A stretch of 49,055 nt of DNA from Chitinophaga pinensis (GCA_945877085.1 CAMCQV010000003.1:1-49055), one strand, 5' to 3'; positions 35,162 through 44,382 are shown, numbered from the stretch's first letter. A program made the numbers and translations. The notes: generated by a model not told the origin, from the sequence alone.

Positions 35162-36841
35162 ATGGCCGAACAACAGTATGATGCAATCGTAATAGGTTCT
35201 GGAATCAGTGGCGGATGGGCTGCCAAAGAGCTTACAGAAAAAGGACTTAAAGTCTTGATGTTAGAGCGTGGAAGAAACATCGAACACATTAAGGATTATG
35301 TGAATGCTGATAAAGAAGCATGGGACTTTCCGCACAGAGGTGGTAGAACGCAACAGATGATTGAAGATTATCCTGTGTTGAAACGAGACTATCCATTGAA
35401 CGAAACGAATTTAGATTATTGGTGTTCTGACAAAGACCATCCTTATACTGAAACAAAACGTTTTGATTGGTTTAGAGGATACCATGTAGGTGGACGTTCT
35501 TTAATGTGGGGTCGTCAATCTTACCGTTGGGCCGATATGGATTTTGAAGCGAATGCAAAAGATGGCATTGCAGTGGACTGGCCTGTGCGTTACAAAGACA
35601 TTGCACCATGGTATGATTATGTAGAAAAATTTGCAGGTATTTCTGGTAATAGAGACGGTATCGATTTATTGCCTGATGGACAATTCTTACCTCCAATGGA
35701 TTTGACTTGTGTGGAGAAAGATGTCGCTGCAAGAATTAAAGAAATTTATAAGGGAAGTCGTCATCTAATCATTGGTCGTACAGCCAATATTACAGTGCCA
35801 CACGAAGGTCGTCCTGGATGTCAGTTCAGAAATAAATGTTGGTTAGGTTGTCAGTTTGGTGGTTACTTTAGTACACAGTCTTCTACTTTGCCAGCTGCAA
35901 TGGCAACAGGTAATTTAACTTTAAGACCTTGGTCAATTGTAACAGAAATCAAATACGATAAAGATAAAAAGCGTGCGACTGGTGTAACGGTATTAGACGC
36001 AGAGACCAATAAAACAATTGAGTACAAAGCAAAAATAATTTTTGTGAATGCTTCTACTTTAAATAGTACTTGGCTCTTGATGAACTCTGCTACAGATGTT
36101 TGGGAAGGTGGATTGGGAAGTAGCAGTGGTGCTTTAGGTAAATACTTAATGGACCACCATTTAGGTAATCGTGCAGGTGGAACAATTGAAGGGTACGAAG
36201 ACAAATACACTTTTGGTCGTCGTGCCAATGGTTTCTATATCCCAAGATTCAGAAACCTTGGGGATGAGAAGCGTGACTATATCAGAGGATTTGGTTACCA
36301 AGGTAGCGCCAACAGAGCTGGATGGGGTCATGATGTGGCCGAAGTAAGTATCGGTGGTAAATTTAAAGACGCTTTGACTGAACCAGGTGGATGGTCTATT
36401 GGTATGATGGGATTTGGGGAAATGTTACCAGACGAAACAAACAAAGTGACTTTAGATAAAACTAAGAAAGATAAGTGGGGCTTGAACGTCTTGAATATTG
36501 ATTGCGAATTGAAAGACAACGAAATCAAAATGCGTAAAGATATTTTAGAAGACGCAAAAGAAATGTTAGAGCGTGCAGGTGCTAAAAATGTACAAGGTTA
36601 TGAAGGAGACGGTACACCAGGTAGAGGTATCCATGAAATGGGTACTGCGCGTATGGGTAGAGATCCTAAGACTTCTGTATTGAATGGCAATAACCAGGTA
36701 TGGGATGCGCCAAATGTATTTGTGACGGATGGTTCATTCATGACAAGTGCAAACTGTGTAAACCCTTCATTGACTTATATGGCGTTCACTGCTAGAGCAG
36801 CTGACTTTGCTGTATCAGAATTGAAAAAAGGAAACTTATAA
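35162..36841 (+). CDS. GMC-family FAD oxidoreductase (sugar dehydrogenase large subunit)
   Basis: Flavoprotein of 559 residues. The FAD-binding motif is VIGSGISGGWAAKELTEKG (10-28) with Glu36 for ribose. GMC features include GGRSLMWGRQSYRW near residue 115 and the C-terminal HEMGTARMG (about 490-498) and SANCVNPSL. It has no export signal; such subunits are usually carried out by the Tat leader of their small partner, encoded next (22 bases on). This pair matches gluconate 2-dehydrogenase and FAD glucoside 3-dehydrogenase. Start ATG 35162 is firm, the FAD motif lying only nine residues in. Substrate is inferred from neighbours. Confidence 0.9.
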   Translation: MAEQQYDAIVIGSGISGGWAAKELTEKGLKVLMLERGRNIEHIKDYVNADKEAWDFPHRGGRTQQMIEDYPVLKRDYPLNETNLDYWCSDKDHPYTETKRFDWFRGYHVGGRSLMWGRQSYRWADMDFEANAKDGIAVDWPVRYKDIAPWYDYVEKFAGISGNRDGIDLLPDGQFLPPMDLTCVEKDVAARIKEIYKGSRHLIIGRTANITVPHEGRPGCQFRNKCWLGCQFGGYFSTQSSTLPAAMATGNLTLRPWSIVTEIKYDKDKKRATGVTVLDAETNKTIEYKAKIIFVNASTLNSTWLLMNSATDVWEGGLGSSSGALGKYLMDHHLGNRAGGTIEGYEDKYTFGRRANGFYIPRFRNLGDEKRDYIRGFGYQGSANRAGWGHDVAEVSIGGKFKDALTEPGGWSIGMMGFGEMLPDETNKVTLDKTKKDKWGLNVLNIDCELKDNEIKMRKDILEDAKEMLERAGAKNVQGYEGDGTPGRGIHEMGTARMGRDPKTSVLNGNNQVWDAPNVFVTDGSFMTSANCVNPSLTYMAFTARAADFAVSELKKGNL

Positions 36842-36863
36842 TTTAATTTTTAAAAAATAGTAT

Positions 36864-37433
36864 ATGATAAACAGAAGAGAAGCCCTTTCTAGAGTTGCCA
36901 TCATCATGGGTGGAACAGTGTTAGGTGCAGAAGCTTTTTTGACAGGTTGTAAAACCAATACCAAGGGTGTGACTTTCTCCCAAGCAGATATCGATTTTTT
37001 AAATGAAGTAGGAGAGACTATTTTGCCTGCAACGGATACGCCAGGTGCAAAAGCAGCCAATGTAGGCGCTTTCATGCAAACCATGGTGAGCGATTGTTAC
37101 GAAGCTAAGGACCAAGAAATTTTTATGCAAGGTATGGAGGAATTGAAGTTCAAAGCTTCAAAAGCAAAGATGGGAAAGGCTTTTATGGAAGCTACACCAG
37201 AAGAGCGTACTACTTTTTTAACTGAATTAGATAAAGAAGCAAAGGAGTACCAAAAAAATAAAAAGAAGGAAGACCCTACACATTATTTTACTATGATGAA
37301 GCAATTGACTTTGTCTGGTTTGTTCACCTCTAAGATTGGTGCAACAGAAGTATTGAGGTATGTAGCTGTTCCCGGAAAGTATGAAGGTTGTGTGCCTTAT
37401 ACTAAAGGAGAAAAAGCTTGGGCGACTTCTTAG
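36864..37433 (+). CDS. Gluconate 2-dehydrogenase subunit 3-type small subunit
   Basis: Partner of the GMC flavoprotein, 189 residues. The N-terminus (MINRREALSRVAIIMGGTVL onward) is Tat-like and ends in a lipobox FLTGC, so it may be a lipid-anchored, Tat-exported carrier for the complex. The family core is TILPATDTPGAKAANVGAFM followed by the helix VSDCYEAKDQ. It ends with a conserved VPGKYEGCVPY. The gene is followed by a strong terminator, closing the unit 34207-37433. Confidence 0.9.
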   Translation: MINRREALSRVAIIMGGTVLGAEAFLTGCKTNTKGVTFSQADIDFLNEVGETILPATDTPGAKAANVGAFMQTMVSDCYEAKDQEIFMQGMEELKFKASKAKMGKAFMEATPEERTTFLTELDKEAKEYQKNKKKEDPTHYFTMMKQLTLSGLFTSKIGATEVLRYVAVPGKYEGCVPYTKGEKAWATS

Positions 37434-37451
37434 TAGATTCAAAATATTGAG

Positions 37452-37480
37452 TGAGCCTCCAGTAGGGGGCTCATTTTTTT
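37452..37480 (+). terminator. Terminator after the dehydrogenase small subunit
   Basis: TGAGCCTCC (37452-37460) pairs with GGGGGCTCA (37465-37473) with one G-U pair and an AGTA loop, followed by a run of seven T residues. It separates the dehydrogenase unit from the next isomerase gene. Confidence 0.9.
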
Positions 37481-37510
37481 AATTATTCATTCTGTTTTCA
37501 ATTTTATATT

Positions 37511-38380
37511 ATGTCAAATTCAAGAAGAAGTTTTTTACGTGGTGCAGCATTAACTAGTGTAGCATTATCAATGCCGTTTAAAAATGAGTTAATGGCAATG
37601 GCTGCAAATTCAAAGCCATTTGGTTTACAATTATGGTCCATTAAACAAGCATTGTATAAAGACACAATGGGTGTTTTAAAACAGGTTGCTGCGAATGGCT
37701 ATAAAAAAATAGAAGGCTTTGACGGTGACTTGGGCTTATTTTGGGGCATGAAAAATACGGAGTTCAAAAAAGTGATGGATGACTTAGGAATGAATATGGT
37801 TTCATCTCATTGTGATAAAACGGATGATTTTAAATCTTTCGAACTTAAAGTAACTCAAGCTGCTGAAATAGGTGTAAAGTATTTAATCTGTCCGCATAAA
37901 GGTGCACAGCCTAGTATCGATCACTATAAAAAATTTGCAGATGAGTTCAATACCTGTGGTGCAATTGCAAAAAAACATGGTATTCGTTTTGCGTATCATA
38001 ACCACGAATATTCTTTCGTTCCAATGAATGGCATTGTGCCTCAGGATGTGATGATGAAAAATACCGATCCTTCGATAGTGGATTTTGAAATGGATTTGTA
38101 TTGGACAAGGGTTGCAAAAGTGGATCCTCTAGCTTATATGGACAAGTTCCCAAATCGTTTTAAATTAGTACACGTAAAAGATTTGATCAAAGCCAATACA
38201 CCTGATGGGCATGAGTCTTGTGTTATTGGTAAAGGGACAATAGATTATAAAACCTTATTACCAGAAGTGGCAAAGCGTGGTGTACAACATATGTTTGTTG
38301 AACAAGAAGCTTATACTGGAACAAATGAGTTGGATTCAGCTAAAGACAATGCTGCTTACATGAAAACTTTGAATTGGTAA
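37511..38380 (+). CDS. Exported sugar phosphate isomerase/epimerase-like TIM barrel
   Basis: TIM barrel of 289 residues with a twin-arginine leader (SNSRRSFLRGAALTSVALSM). Ligand positions are Glu/His in RFAYHNHEYSF, Asp/Glu in IVDFEMDLYW, His in KLVHVKDLI and Glu in HMFVEQEAY. This is the third enzyme of this fold in seven kilobases and the second with an export signal. Similar proteins occur beside DUF1080 and GMC genes, where they act on 3-keto glycosides. It lies between two terminators, so probably a single-gene transcript. Confidence 0.88.
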   Translation: MSNSRRSFLRGAALTSVALSMPFKNELMAMAANSKPFGLQLWSIKQALYKDTMGVLKQVAANGYKKIEGFDGDLGLFWGMKNTEFKKVMDDLGMNMVSSHCDKTDDFKSFELKVTQAAEIGVKYLICPHKGAQPSIDHYKKFADEFNTCGAIAKKHGIRFAYHNHEYSFVPMNGIVPQDVMMKNTDPSIVDFEMDLYWTRVAKVDPLAYMDKFPNRFKLVHVKDLIKANTPDGHESCVIGKGTIDYKTLLPEVAKRGVQHMFVEQEAYTGTNELDSAKDNAAYMKTLNW

Positions 38381-38398
38381 TTGCACCAATCTTTGAAT

Positions 38399-38432
38399 AA
38401 AAAAAGGGACACGAAATCGTGTCCCTTTTTTT
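38399..38432. terminator. Strong bidirectional terminator
   Basis: Nearly perfect stem: an A-run then GGGACACGA (38406-38414) against TCGTGTCCC (38417-38425) and a T-run to 38432. It serves the converging isomerase and aminotransferase genes. Confidence 0.95.
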
Positions 38433-38460
38433 ATAGTTGTAATATTTATATTGCGCTATA

Positions 38461-39627
38461 CTAGTTCAAAAGAACGCCTTGCTTTTGTATCGCAACTATT
38501 GCATTGTACAAAACGTCTAGATCTTCCACTGTGTTAAAGGCATTGATCGAATACCTAAGATACACATCGTTACCTTGACGCATGATAGGCACTTCTATTT
38601 TATAATCCAAAAATAAAGTCCTTTGTAATTTTTCTGGATCAGGTGTTTGAATAGGAATGCTGATCATTTGTCCAATCCATTCACTATTGAGTGGACAAAT
38701 TGGTTTGCTATTGAATAGGGTGAAAAATCTTTGTGCATGATCTAAGACCATTTGATGACATTTTCGTCCTACAGCTTTCCAGTCATGTTGTTCCATGAAT
38801 TCAATACAAGAAGCTACCGTTAAGAAGGCCGAAAAGTCTCTGGTACCAATCATTTGGTGGTAGTCTAAAAAATTAGAATGCGATGGCTTTGCGGCTTGAT
38901 AGCCCCAACTTACAATCATTGGATCGCATATGGGTTGTACAGATTTTGCAGCGTATAAAAAGGAACATCCTTTTGGTGCCATCATCCATTTATGACAGGC
39001 GCCTGTGTAAAAATCTGCTTGAATTTTACTTAAGTCCAATGGAATATGTGCCGGTGCATGTGCGCCATCCACAATAGTGATGAGTCCTTTTTCTTTCGCT
39101 ACCGCACAAATTTCTGCTGCTGGTAAAATTAAACCGGTCGCACTGGTGATATGAGAAATGAAAATTGCTTTGGTCTTTTCATTGCATCCTTTGAAAAAAT
39201 CTTCGATGAATTGTTCTTTATTGACAATCGGAAGATTGATTTTTTGTCTTCGATACGTTGCGCCTTTTTTGCCGCAATAATAATCCCAGGTTCTGTCACA
39301 AGCACCATATTCAATATCTGTCGCTAAAATTTCATCCCCCGCATTTAAGGGAAAGCTTTTTGCAATCATATTGACAGCAAAACTTGGATTAGTAACATAT
39401 ACCAAATCATCTTTGTCAGTGCAGTTTAAAAACTTGGCTAAGGCTGCTCTTGAATCTGCAAGGTACTGGTACCCATCAAATGCAATGAACTGCACAGGCT
39501 CTGCTTCTAAGACCCTTTGCCAGTCTTGGTATTTTTGGAAGATTGGTTTTGGCGTAGCACCAAAAGACCCGAAATTCAAAAAATGAATATCGGGTCTTAA
39601 TAAAAATTGATCTTTTAAAGATTCCAT
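38461..39627 (-). CDS. Aminotransferase class V, isopenicillin-N-epimerase-like
   Basis: PLP enzyme of 388 residues in the class V group (cysteine desulphurase and isopenicillin N epimerase relatives). The Schiff-base Lys is in GACHKWMMAPKG (about 219), and the PLP-binding TIVDGAHAPAHIPLDLS holds the conserved Asp and His. N-terminal LNFGSFGATPK recalls the LNxGsxG start of this subgroup. Starts nine bases after the neighbouring Gfo/Idh/MocA gene ends, so cotranscribed with it. Substrate unknown; a role in amino-sugar or sulphur metabolism cannot be decided. Confidence 0.85.
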   Translation of the reverse strand: MESLKDQFLLRPDIHFLNFGSFGATPKPIFQKYQDWQRVLEAEPVQFIAFDGYQYLADSRAALAKFLNCTDKDDLVYVTNPSFAVNMIAKSFPLNAGDEILATDIEYGACDRTWDYYCGKKGATYRRQKINLPIVNKEQFIEDFFKGCNEKTKAIFISHITSATGLILPAAEICAVAKEKGLITIVDGAHAPAHIPLDLSKIQADFYTGACHKWMMAPKGCSFLYAAKSVQPICDPMIVSWGYQAAKPSHSNFLDYHQMIGTRDFSAFLTVASCIEFMEQHDWKAVGRKCHQMVLDHAQRFFTLFNSKPICPLNSEWIGQMISIPIQTPDPEKLQRTLFLDYKIEVPIMRQGNDVYLRYSINAFNTVEDLDVLYNAIVAIQKQGVLLN

Positions 39628-39636
39628 AGTTTGTTT

Positions 39637-41085
39637 TTATACACCTAAGCTCCAACCGTCACGATAAGTTCGTTTTACAAACTGATTCGCTAAATCGAAA
39701 TTGGTGATCTTCATGTTTGGACCATCCCACATTAATTGAATATTTCTTCCAGGATAGCTCGTTAATCCTTTTGAATCATTGGCTTTAACATCATATGAAC
39801 GGATAGCTAAATTACCCATTAAAACAGATTCTGTCAATGGTCCTGCGATATCAAAATTAGAACTCAATACTTTTGCTTCTTTACTTCCTGGTCCAGCAAT
39901 ACATGCTTCTACCCATGCAGCATAGTGTCCTTCAACATCACCTTTTACTCTATCAACACTTTTTGGAACTACAGTGGTTTTTGTTAAATTAGTTGGCAAT
40001 AATTGTGGGTTCATACCATAAGTGCCTGCCATCATTTTTCCTTTAGTTCCTTCAAAGATGATACCGTTTCCGCCATCACCCATCACTTCGTTTGGTCCTA
40101 ATTCAGCTGGTCTTTCTGGTTGAATACCTCCATCCATCCAATGTAATTTTACATCTGGTTTTCCGTTTTGTCCTTTGAAAGTTAAAATGATATGTGATGC
40201 AGCTGGCGGACTATCTGGAGAATACACTCTTTGCCATGGTGCAGTGTATCTTGTTGCCACACTACATTCTGCAGACACTGGATAGCCTAGTCCTAACACC
40301 GCAAAACCTGGAGCCATGATATGACATGCCATATCTCCTAAAGCGCCAGTTCCGTAATCCCACCATCCTCTCCAGTTAAACGGTAAAACACCATCAAAAT
40401 AATCTTTTTGAGGTGCTGTTCCCAGCCATAAATCATAATCTAAACCTGCTGGTATTGCAGAAGCGGTGGTTGGACGTACAACGCCTTGTGGCCATACTGG
40501 ACGATCTGTGTAACAATAGATCGTATGTACATCTCCGATCAATCCTGCATTGTACCAATCTTGCAACATACGCACTCCGTCTCCTGAAGCACCTTGGTTA
40601 CCCATTTGTGTGACTACATTATATTTATGTGCCGCTTCTGTCATGATTCTAGCTTCGTAGATATCATGTGCCATTGGCTTTTGTACATAGACATGTTTTT
40701 TTAATTGCATCGCTGCCATGGCTTGTACACCGTGCATATGGTCTGGTGTAGAAACAGAAACTGCATCAATCAGTTTGTGTTCTTTTTCTAACATTTCTCT
40801 GTAATCCTTATAATATTTTGCTTTCGGATATCTTTGACGACTCTTAATAGCTTGACGATCATCTACATCACATAAGAATGCGATATCTGCTTTCCCACTT
40901 TGATAGAAGGACCATAAGTCACCTTCTCCTTTACCACCAGCACCAATACCTGCAACTTGTAATTTATCACTTGGAGCGGTAAATCCTGGACCACCCAATA
41001 CATGTCTAGGGACAATGTAAAATCCGCCTAAAGCCAATGCGGCATTTTTGACAAAATCTCTTCTTGATTTTACGGTTTTTTTCAT
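39637..41085 (-). CDS. Exported Gfo/Idh/MocA-family oxidoreductase
   Basis: Oxidoreductase of 482 residues with a Tat leader (KSRRDFVKNAALALGGFY). The Rossmann glycine motif is in VAGIGAGGKGEGDLW, and the catalytic Lys is in VYVQKPMAHD. The C-terminal domain has DYGTGALGDMACHIMAP with the usual Asp/His. Tat export suggests that the cofactor is bound tightly and moved across already folded. Divergent from the aldehyde dehydrogenase. Could act on periplasmic keto-sugars; not proven. Confidence 0.9.
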   Translation of the reverse strand: MKKTVKSRRDFVKNAALALGGFYIVPRHVLGGPGFTAPSDKLQVAGIGAGGKGEGDLWSFYQSGKADIAFLCDVDDRQAIKSRQRYPKAKYYKDYREMLEKEHKLIDAVSVSTPDHMHGVQAMAAMQLKKHVYVQKPMAHDIYEARIMTEAAHKYNVVTQMGNQGASGDGVRMLQDWYNAGLIGDVHTIYCYTDRPVWPQGVVRPTTASAIPAGLDYDLWLGTAPQKDYFDGVLPFNWRGWWDYGTGALGDMACHIMAPGFAVLGLGYPVSAECSVATRYTAPWQRVYSPDSPPAASHIILTFKGQNGKPDVKLHWMDGGIQPERPAELGPNEVMGDGGNGIIFEGTKGKMMAGTYGMNPQLLPTNLTKTTVVPKSVDRVKGDVEGHYAAWVEACIAGPGSKEAKVLSSNFDIAGPLTESVLMGNLAIRSYDVKANDSKGLTSYPGRNIQLMWDGPNMKITNFDLANQFVKRTYRDGWSLGV

Positions 41086-41236
41086 AGCAATCTTTTAAAT
41101 AGGAGGGGCACTCCTTCGGTTTTTTAAGTAGGTTAAATTATTAAAAATTGCCCATATGTTGAAATTATTTTTATGAACGTATAAATTGGCATCGGTTTGG
41201 GGATTAAAGTTTAAATTGCTATACATTTTTGAAGCT

Positions 41237-42604
41237 ATGAATACACAGTTAGAAGCATTAAGACAGTATTTTCAGTCAGGGGCGACACAGTCTTTTGATT
41301 TTAGGCTTTTGCAACTTAAAAGACTAAAACAGGTTGTGCTTGACCATGAGCATGCATTGTATAAAGCGCTTTATGTCGATTTAAAAAAAACAGATGAAGA
41401 TGCTTGGGCAACAGAAATAGGGTTCTTCTTAAGTGAGTTAAACTATACCATTAAGCATTTAAAGGAGTGGATGGAACCCAAGTCGGTATCTACCAACTTG
41501 GTCAATTTGCCTTCCACAAGCTATACCGTTCAAGAGCCCTTGGGCGTAGTTTGTATTATTGCTCCATGGAATTATCCTTTTCAATTATTATTCACGCCAT
41601 TGATTGGAGCGATTGCAGGAGGCAATTGTGCAGTCTTAAAACCAAGTGAATTTGCGCCAGCAACAGCGGCGGTGATGGGCAAGATGATTGCTGATTTATT
41701 TTCAGAAAACTATATGATGTATTTAGAAGGGGAAGGCGCTGCGGTGCTTCCGCCATTGCTTTCCGAAAACAGGTTCGACCATATTTTTTATACAGGTAGC
41801 ACCATGGTTGGAAAAATTATTTATAAGTTAGCGGCCGAGCATCTGGTGCCAGTGACTTTAGAGCTAGGAGGCAAGAGCCCTGCAGTGATATGTGCTGATG
41901 CTAATTTGAGAGTAGCTGCCCGTCGTTTAGCCAATCCTAAATTTTCTAATTGTGGTCAAATGTGTATTGCACCTGACTATATTTTAGTACCCCATGCATT
42001 AAAAGATGCGCTCATTCAAGAATTAATCATTGCGCTTCAAGCATTCTATGGTGCAGATGCCGAAAACTCAGAACATTATGGTAAAATAATTAATGACAAA
42101 CAATGGCTGCGTCTAACTTCTTATTTAGGGGATGGCGAAATAGTTTATGGAGGAAAGTCCAATAGAGAAAAATTGTTCATTGAGCCTACTATTTTGACAG
42201 GTGTTCATCCGGATGCTAAAATTATGCAGGATGAAATTTTTGGCCCTATCCTGCCTATTTTAACTTATGAAACTAGGGAGGAAGCTTTGGCGATTATTCA
42301 AAAAAATCCAAACCCATTGGCTTTCTATGTTTTCACTGAAAATAAAAATGAAGAAGCGTATTGGTTAACCAATGTACCTTCTGGCGGTGCTTGTGTAAAC
42401 AATGCCACAATGCATATCACCAATCATGAATTACCCTTTGGTGGTAGAGGTTATAGCGGAACAGGCGGCTATCATGGTAAATTAAGTTTTGATACTTTTA
42501 CGCATACTAAATCAGTTTTAAAAACACCAACTTGGATAGATCCTAGTTTTAAATATCCACCTTATAAAGGCAAGGGTTGGTTATTGAAAAGATTGATTGG
42601 ATAA
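41237..42604 (+). CDS. Aldehyde dehydrogenase family protein
   Basis: NAD(P)-dependent aldehyde dehydrogenase of 455 residues, closest to the class 3 type (fatty or aromatic aldehydes). The catalytic Glu is in LELGGKSP (about 208-215) and the nucleophilic Cys in NCGQMCIAPDY (about 242-252). IIAPWNYPFQLLFTPL and GGRGYSGTGGYHG near the C-terminus are typical. Start ATG 41237 (MNTQLEALRQYF) is preferred over the TTG at 41186, which adds a leader without homologous features. A GPx gene follows after 18 bases, suggesting a joint role in clearing lipid peroxidation products. Confidence 0.92.
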   Translation: MNTQLEALRQYFQSGATQSFDFRLLQLKRLKQVVLDHEHALYKALYVDLKKTDEDAWATEIGFFLSELNYTIKHLKEWMEPKSVSTNLVNLPSTSYTVQEPLGVVCIIAPWNYPFQLLFTPLIGAIAGGNCAVLKPSEFAPATAAVMGKMIADLFSENYMMYLEGEGAAVLPPLLSENRFDHIFYTGSTMVGKIIYKLAAEHLVPVTLELGGKSPAVICADANLRVAARRLANPKFSNCGQMCIAPDYILVPHALKDALIQELIIALQAFYGADAENSEHYGKIINDKQWLRLTSYLGDGEIVYGGKSNREKLFIEPTILTGVHPDAKIMQDEIFGPILPILTYETREEALAIIQKNPNPLAFYVFTENKNEEAYWLTNVPSGGACVNNATMHITNHELPFGGRGYSGTGGYHGKLSFDTFTHTKSVLKTPTWIDPSFKYPPYKGKGWLLKRLIG

Positions 42605-42622
42605 TTGGCCTGAATAAAAAAG

Positions 42623-43303
42623 ATGTACCTAAAAAAATATAAAAATATGATCATTAAAATAGCCATTGCAGTGGGGGTATTGGTTACCGCTGCATTATTG
42701 ATGAAGAAAAAGGATATGACCTATCGTCAATCTATTTTAAAAACGATCTATCCAGCAATTATGTGGTCCTCTGGAAAAGCAGGATCTAAGCAAGTGCAGG
42801 AGAATGGATCAAATAAAAAAGGATCAGTAGAATTCTATAGTTTAACGACTAAAGACATTGCAGGTAATGCATTTAGTTTTGAGCAATTCAAGGGAAAAAA
42901 AGTTTTGATTGTGAATACGGCAAGTGATTGTGGTTATACTGGACAGTATGAAAATTTAGAAAAATTATCTAAACAGTTTGAGGGATCATTGGTTGTGGTA
43001 GGTTTCCCTGCCAATGATTTTAAAAATCAAGAAACAAAAGATGACCAAGCCATTGCAGCTTTTTGTCAAAAAAATTATGGGGTGAGTTTTCCATTGATGT
43101 CCAAGTCGGTTGTGTTGAAATCGAATGATCAGAACCCAGTATATACCTGGTTGACGGCTGCTAATTTAAATGGATGGTGTAATCAAGCACCTGCTTGGAA
43201 TTTCTGTAAATATTTAATCAATGAGCAAGGTGTATTGACACATTATTTTCCAATGAGTGTTGACCCATTAGATGCTAGCGTCATTGAGGCCATTAAAAAG
43301 TAA
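42623..43303 (+). CDS. Glutathione peroxidase family protein, membrane-anchored
   Basis: Thiol peroxidase of the GPx family, 226 residues, with an N-terminal hydrophobic segment (about 8-25) and a basic start, so probably attached to the inner membrane. The peroxidatic Cys is in NTASDCGYTGQY (Cys, not Sec) and the Trp/Asn pair in WNFCKYL. The usual Gln of FPxNQF is Asp here (FPANDF), a change in the catalytic tetrad. The N-terminal extension before the core (about 70 residues) is longer than usual. An alternative ATG at 42647 would shorten it by eight residues. Ends at a bidirectional terminator. Confidence 0.9.
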   Translation: MYLKKYKNMIIKIAIAVGVLVTAALLMKKKDMTYRQSILKTIYPAIMWSSGKAGSKQVQENGSNKKGSVEFYSLTTKDIAGNAFSFEQFKGKKVLIVNTASDCGYTGQYENLEKLSKQFEGSLVVVGFPANDFKNQETKDDQAIAAFCQKNYGVSFPLMSKSVVLKSNDQNPVYTWLTAANLNGWCNQAPAWNFCKYLINEQGVLTHYFPMSVDPLDASVIEAIKK

Positions 43304-43322
43304 TTGAATTCTTACAAAATAA

Positions 43323-43343
43323 AAAATAGGAGAAACCTATTTT
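43323..43343. terminator. Bidirectional terminator between GPx and dusB
   Basis: AAAATAGG (43323-43330) and CCTATTTT (43336-43343) form eight perfect pairs around AGAAA; it overlaps the dusB stop codon. The A- and T-rich ends suit both directions. Confidence 0.75.
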
Positions 43344-44382
43344 AATTGATAGGACAATGCTCATGGTAGTTCTCTAAAACAATTTTACCAGAGTCTATTT
43401 CCATGCCTTTGAATTTTTCTTTGATCTCATCCAATATCGCTTCGATGCCTTCGCGCTCTGTTATACGCACCAATTGGTTTCTATATTCTTTAATATTTGG
43501 TAGGCCTCTTAAGTAGTTGGCATAATGTCTGCGCATTTCATTGATGCCACCAATTGGTCCTTTCCATTCTAAAGATTTGATTAAATGCTTTCTTGCTACT
43601 TCTACGCGCTCTTCGACAGTCGGAGATTTCATTTTTTCTCCAGTGGCTAAAAAATGTTTGATTTCCCTAAAGATCCATGGATAACCAATTGCAGCCCTGC
43701 CGATCATCACACCGTCAACGCCATATTTGTTTTTATATTCCAATGCTTTTTCTGGAGAATTGATATCCCCGTTACCAAAAATTGGAATATGAATTCTTGG
43801 GTCGTTTTTAATATTTCCAATGATGGTCCAATCAGCCTCGCCTTTATACATCTGCACTCTTGTACGTCCATGAATCGCTAAAGCTTTTATGCCTACATCT
43901 TGTAATCTCAATGCTGCTTCATGTACATTCAAACTATTGTCATCCCATCCCAATCTTGTTTTTACTGTAACCGGTAGGTTGGTACTTTTTACAACCGCTT
44001 CGGTTAAACGTACCATCAAATCTAGGTCTCTTAAGACGCCTGCGCCAGCCCCTTTCATCGCCACTTTTTTTACGGGGCAACCAAAATTAATGTCTATTAA
44101 ATCTGGGTTCACTGTATCTACAATTTTGGTACACAAAGCCATCGCTTCCTCATCACCCCCAAATATTTGAATACCTATTGGGCGCTCGTAATCATAAATA
44201 TCTAATTTCTGTTTGCTTTTAATGGCATCTCGAATCAAGCCCTCACTGCTAATAAATTCGGTATACATGAGGTCGGCTCCATTGTCTTTACACACCGCTC
44301 TAAATGGGGGGTCACTTACGTCCTCCATGGGAGCTAATAAAAGCGGAAAATCTGGTAATTGTATGTTCCCTATAGATACCAT
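43342..44382 (-). CDS. dusB: tRNA-dihydrouridine synthase DusB
   Basis: FMN enzyme that reduces uridines in the tRNA D-loop. Motifs: LLAPMEDVSDPPFRAVCK at the N-terminus, DINFGCPVKKVAMKGAGAG around the FMN and substrate site (catalytic Cys is that of the later segment), AIHGRTRVQMYKG and FGNGDINS. Length 346 fits DusB. Promoter evidence: an exact TACCTTTG box on the minus strand at 44419-44426, about 37 bases upstream. Divergent from the CPBP protease. Confidence 0.95.
   Translation of the reverse strand: MVSIGNIQLPDFPLLLAPMEDVSDPPFRAVCKDNGADLMYTEFISSEGLIRDAIKSKQKLDIYDYERPIGIQIFGGDEEAMALCTKIVDTVNPDLIDINFGCPVKKVAMKGAGAGVLRDLDLMVRLTEAVVKSTNLPVTVKTRLGWDDNSLNVHEAALRLQDVGIKALAIHGRTRVQMYKGEADWTIIGNIKNDPRIHIPIFGNGDINSPEKALEYKNKYGVDGVMIGRAAIGYPWIFREIKHFLATGEKMKSPTVEERVEVARKHLIKSLEWKGPIGGINEMRRHYANYLRGLPNIKEYRNQLVRITEREGIEAILDEIKEKFKGMEIDSGKIVLENYHEHCPIN

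Noticed and set aside
42623-43303. Selenocysteine in GPx, prompted by the selD gene
   Set aside because: The active-site codon is TGT (Cys) and the frame has no internal TGA.
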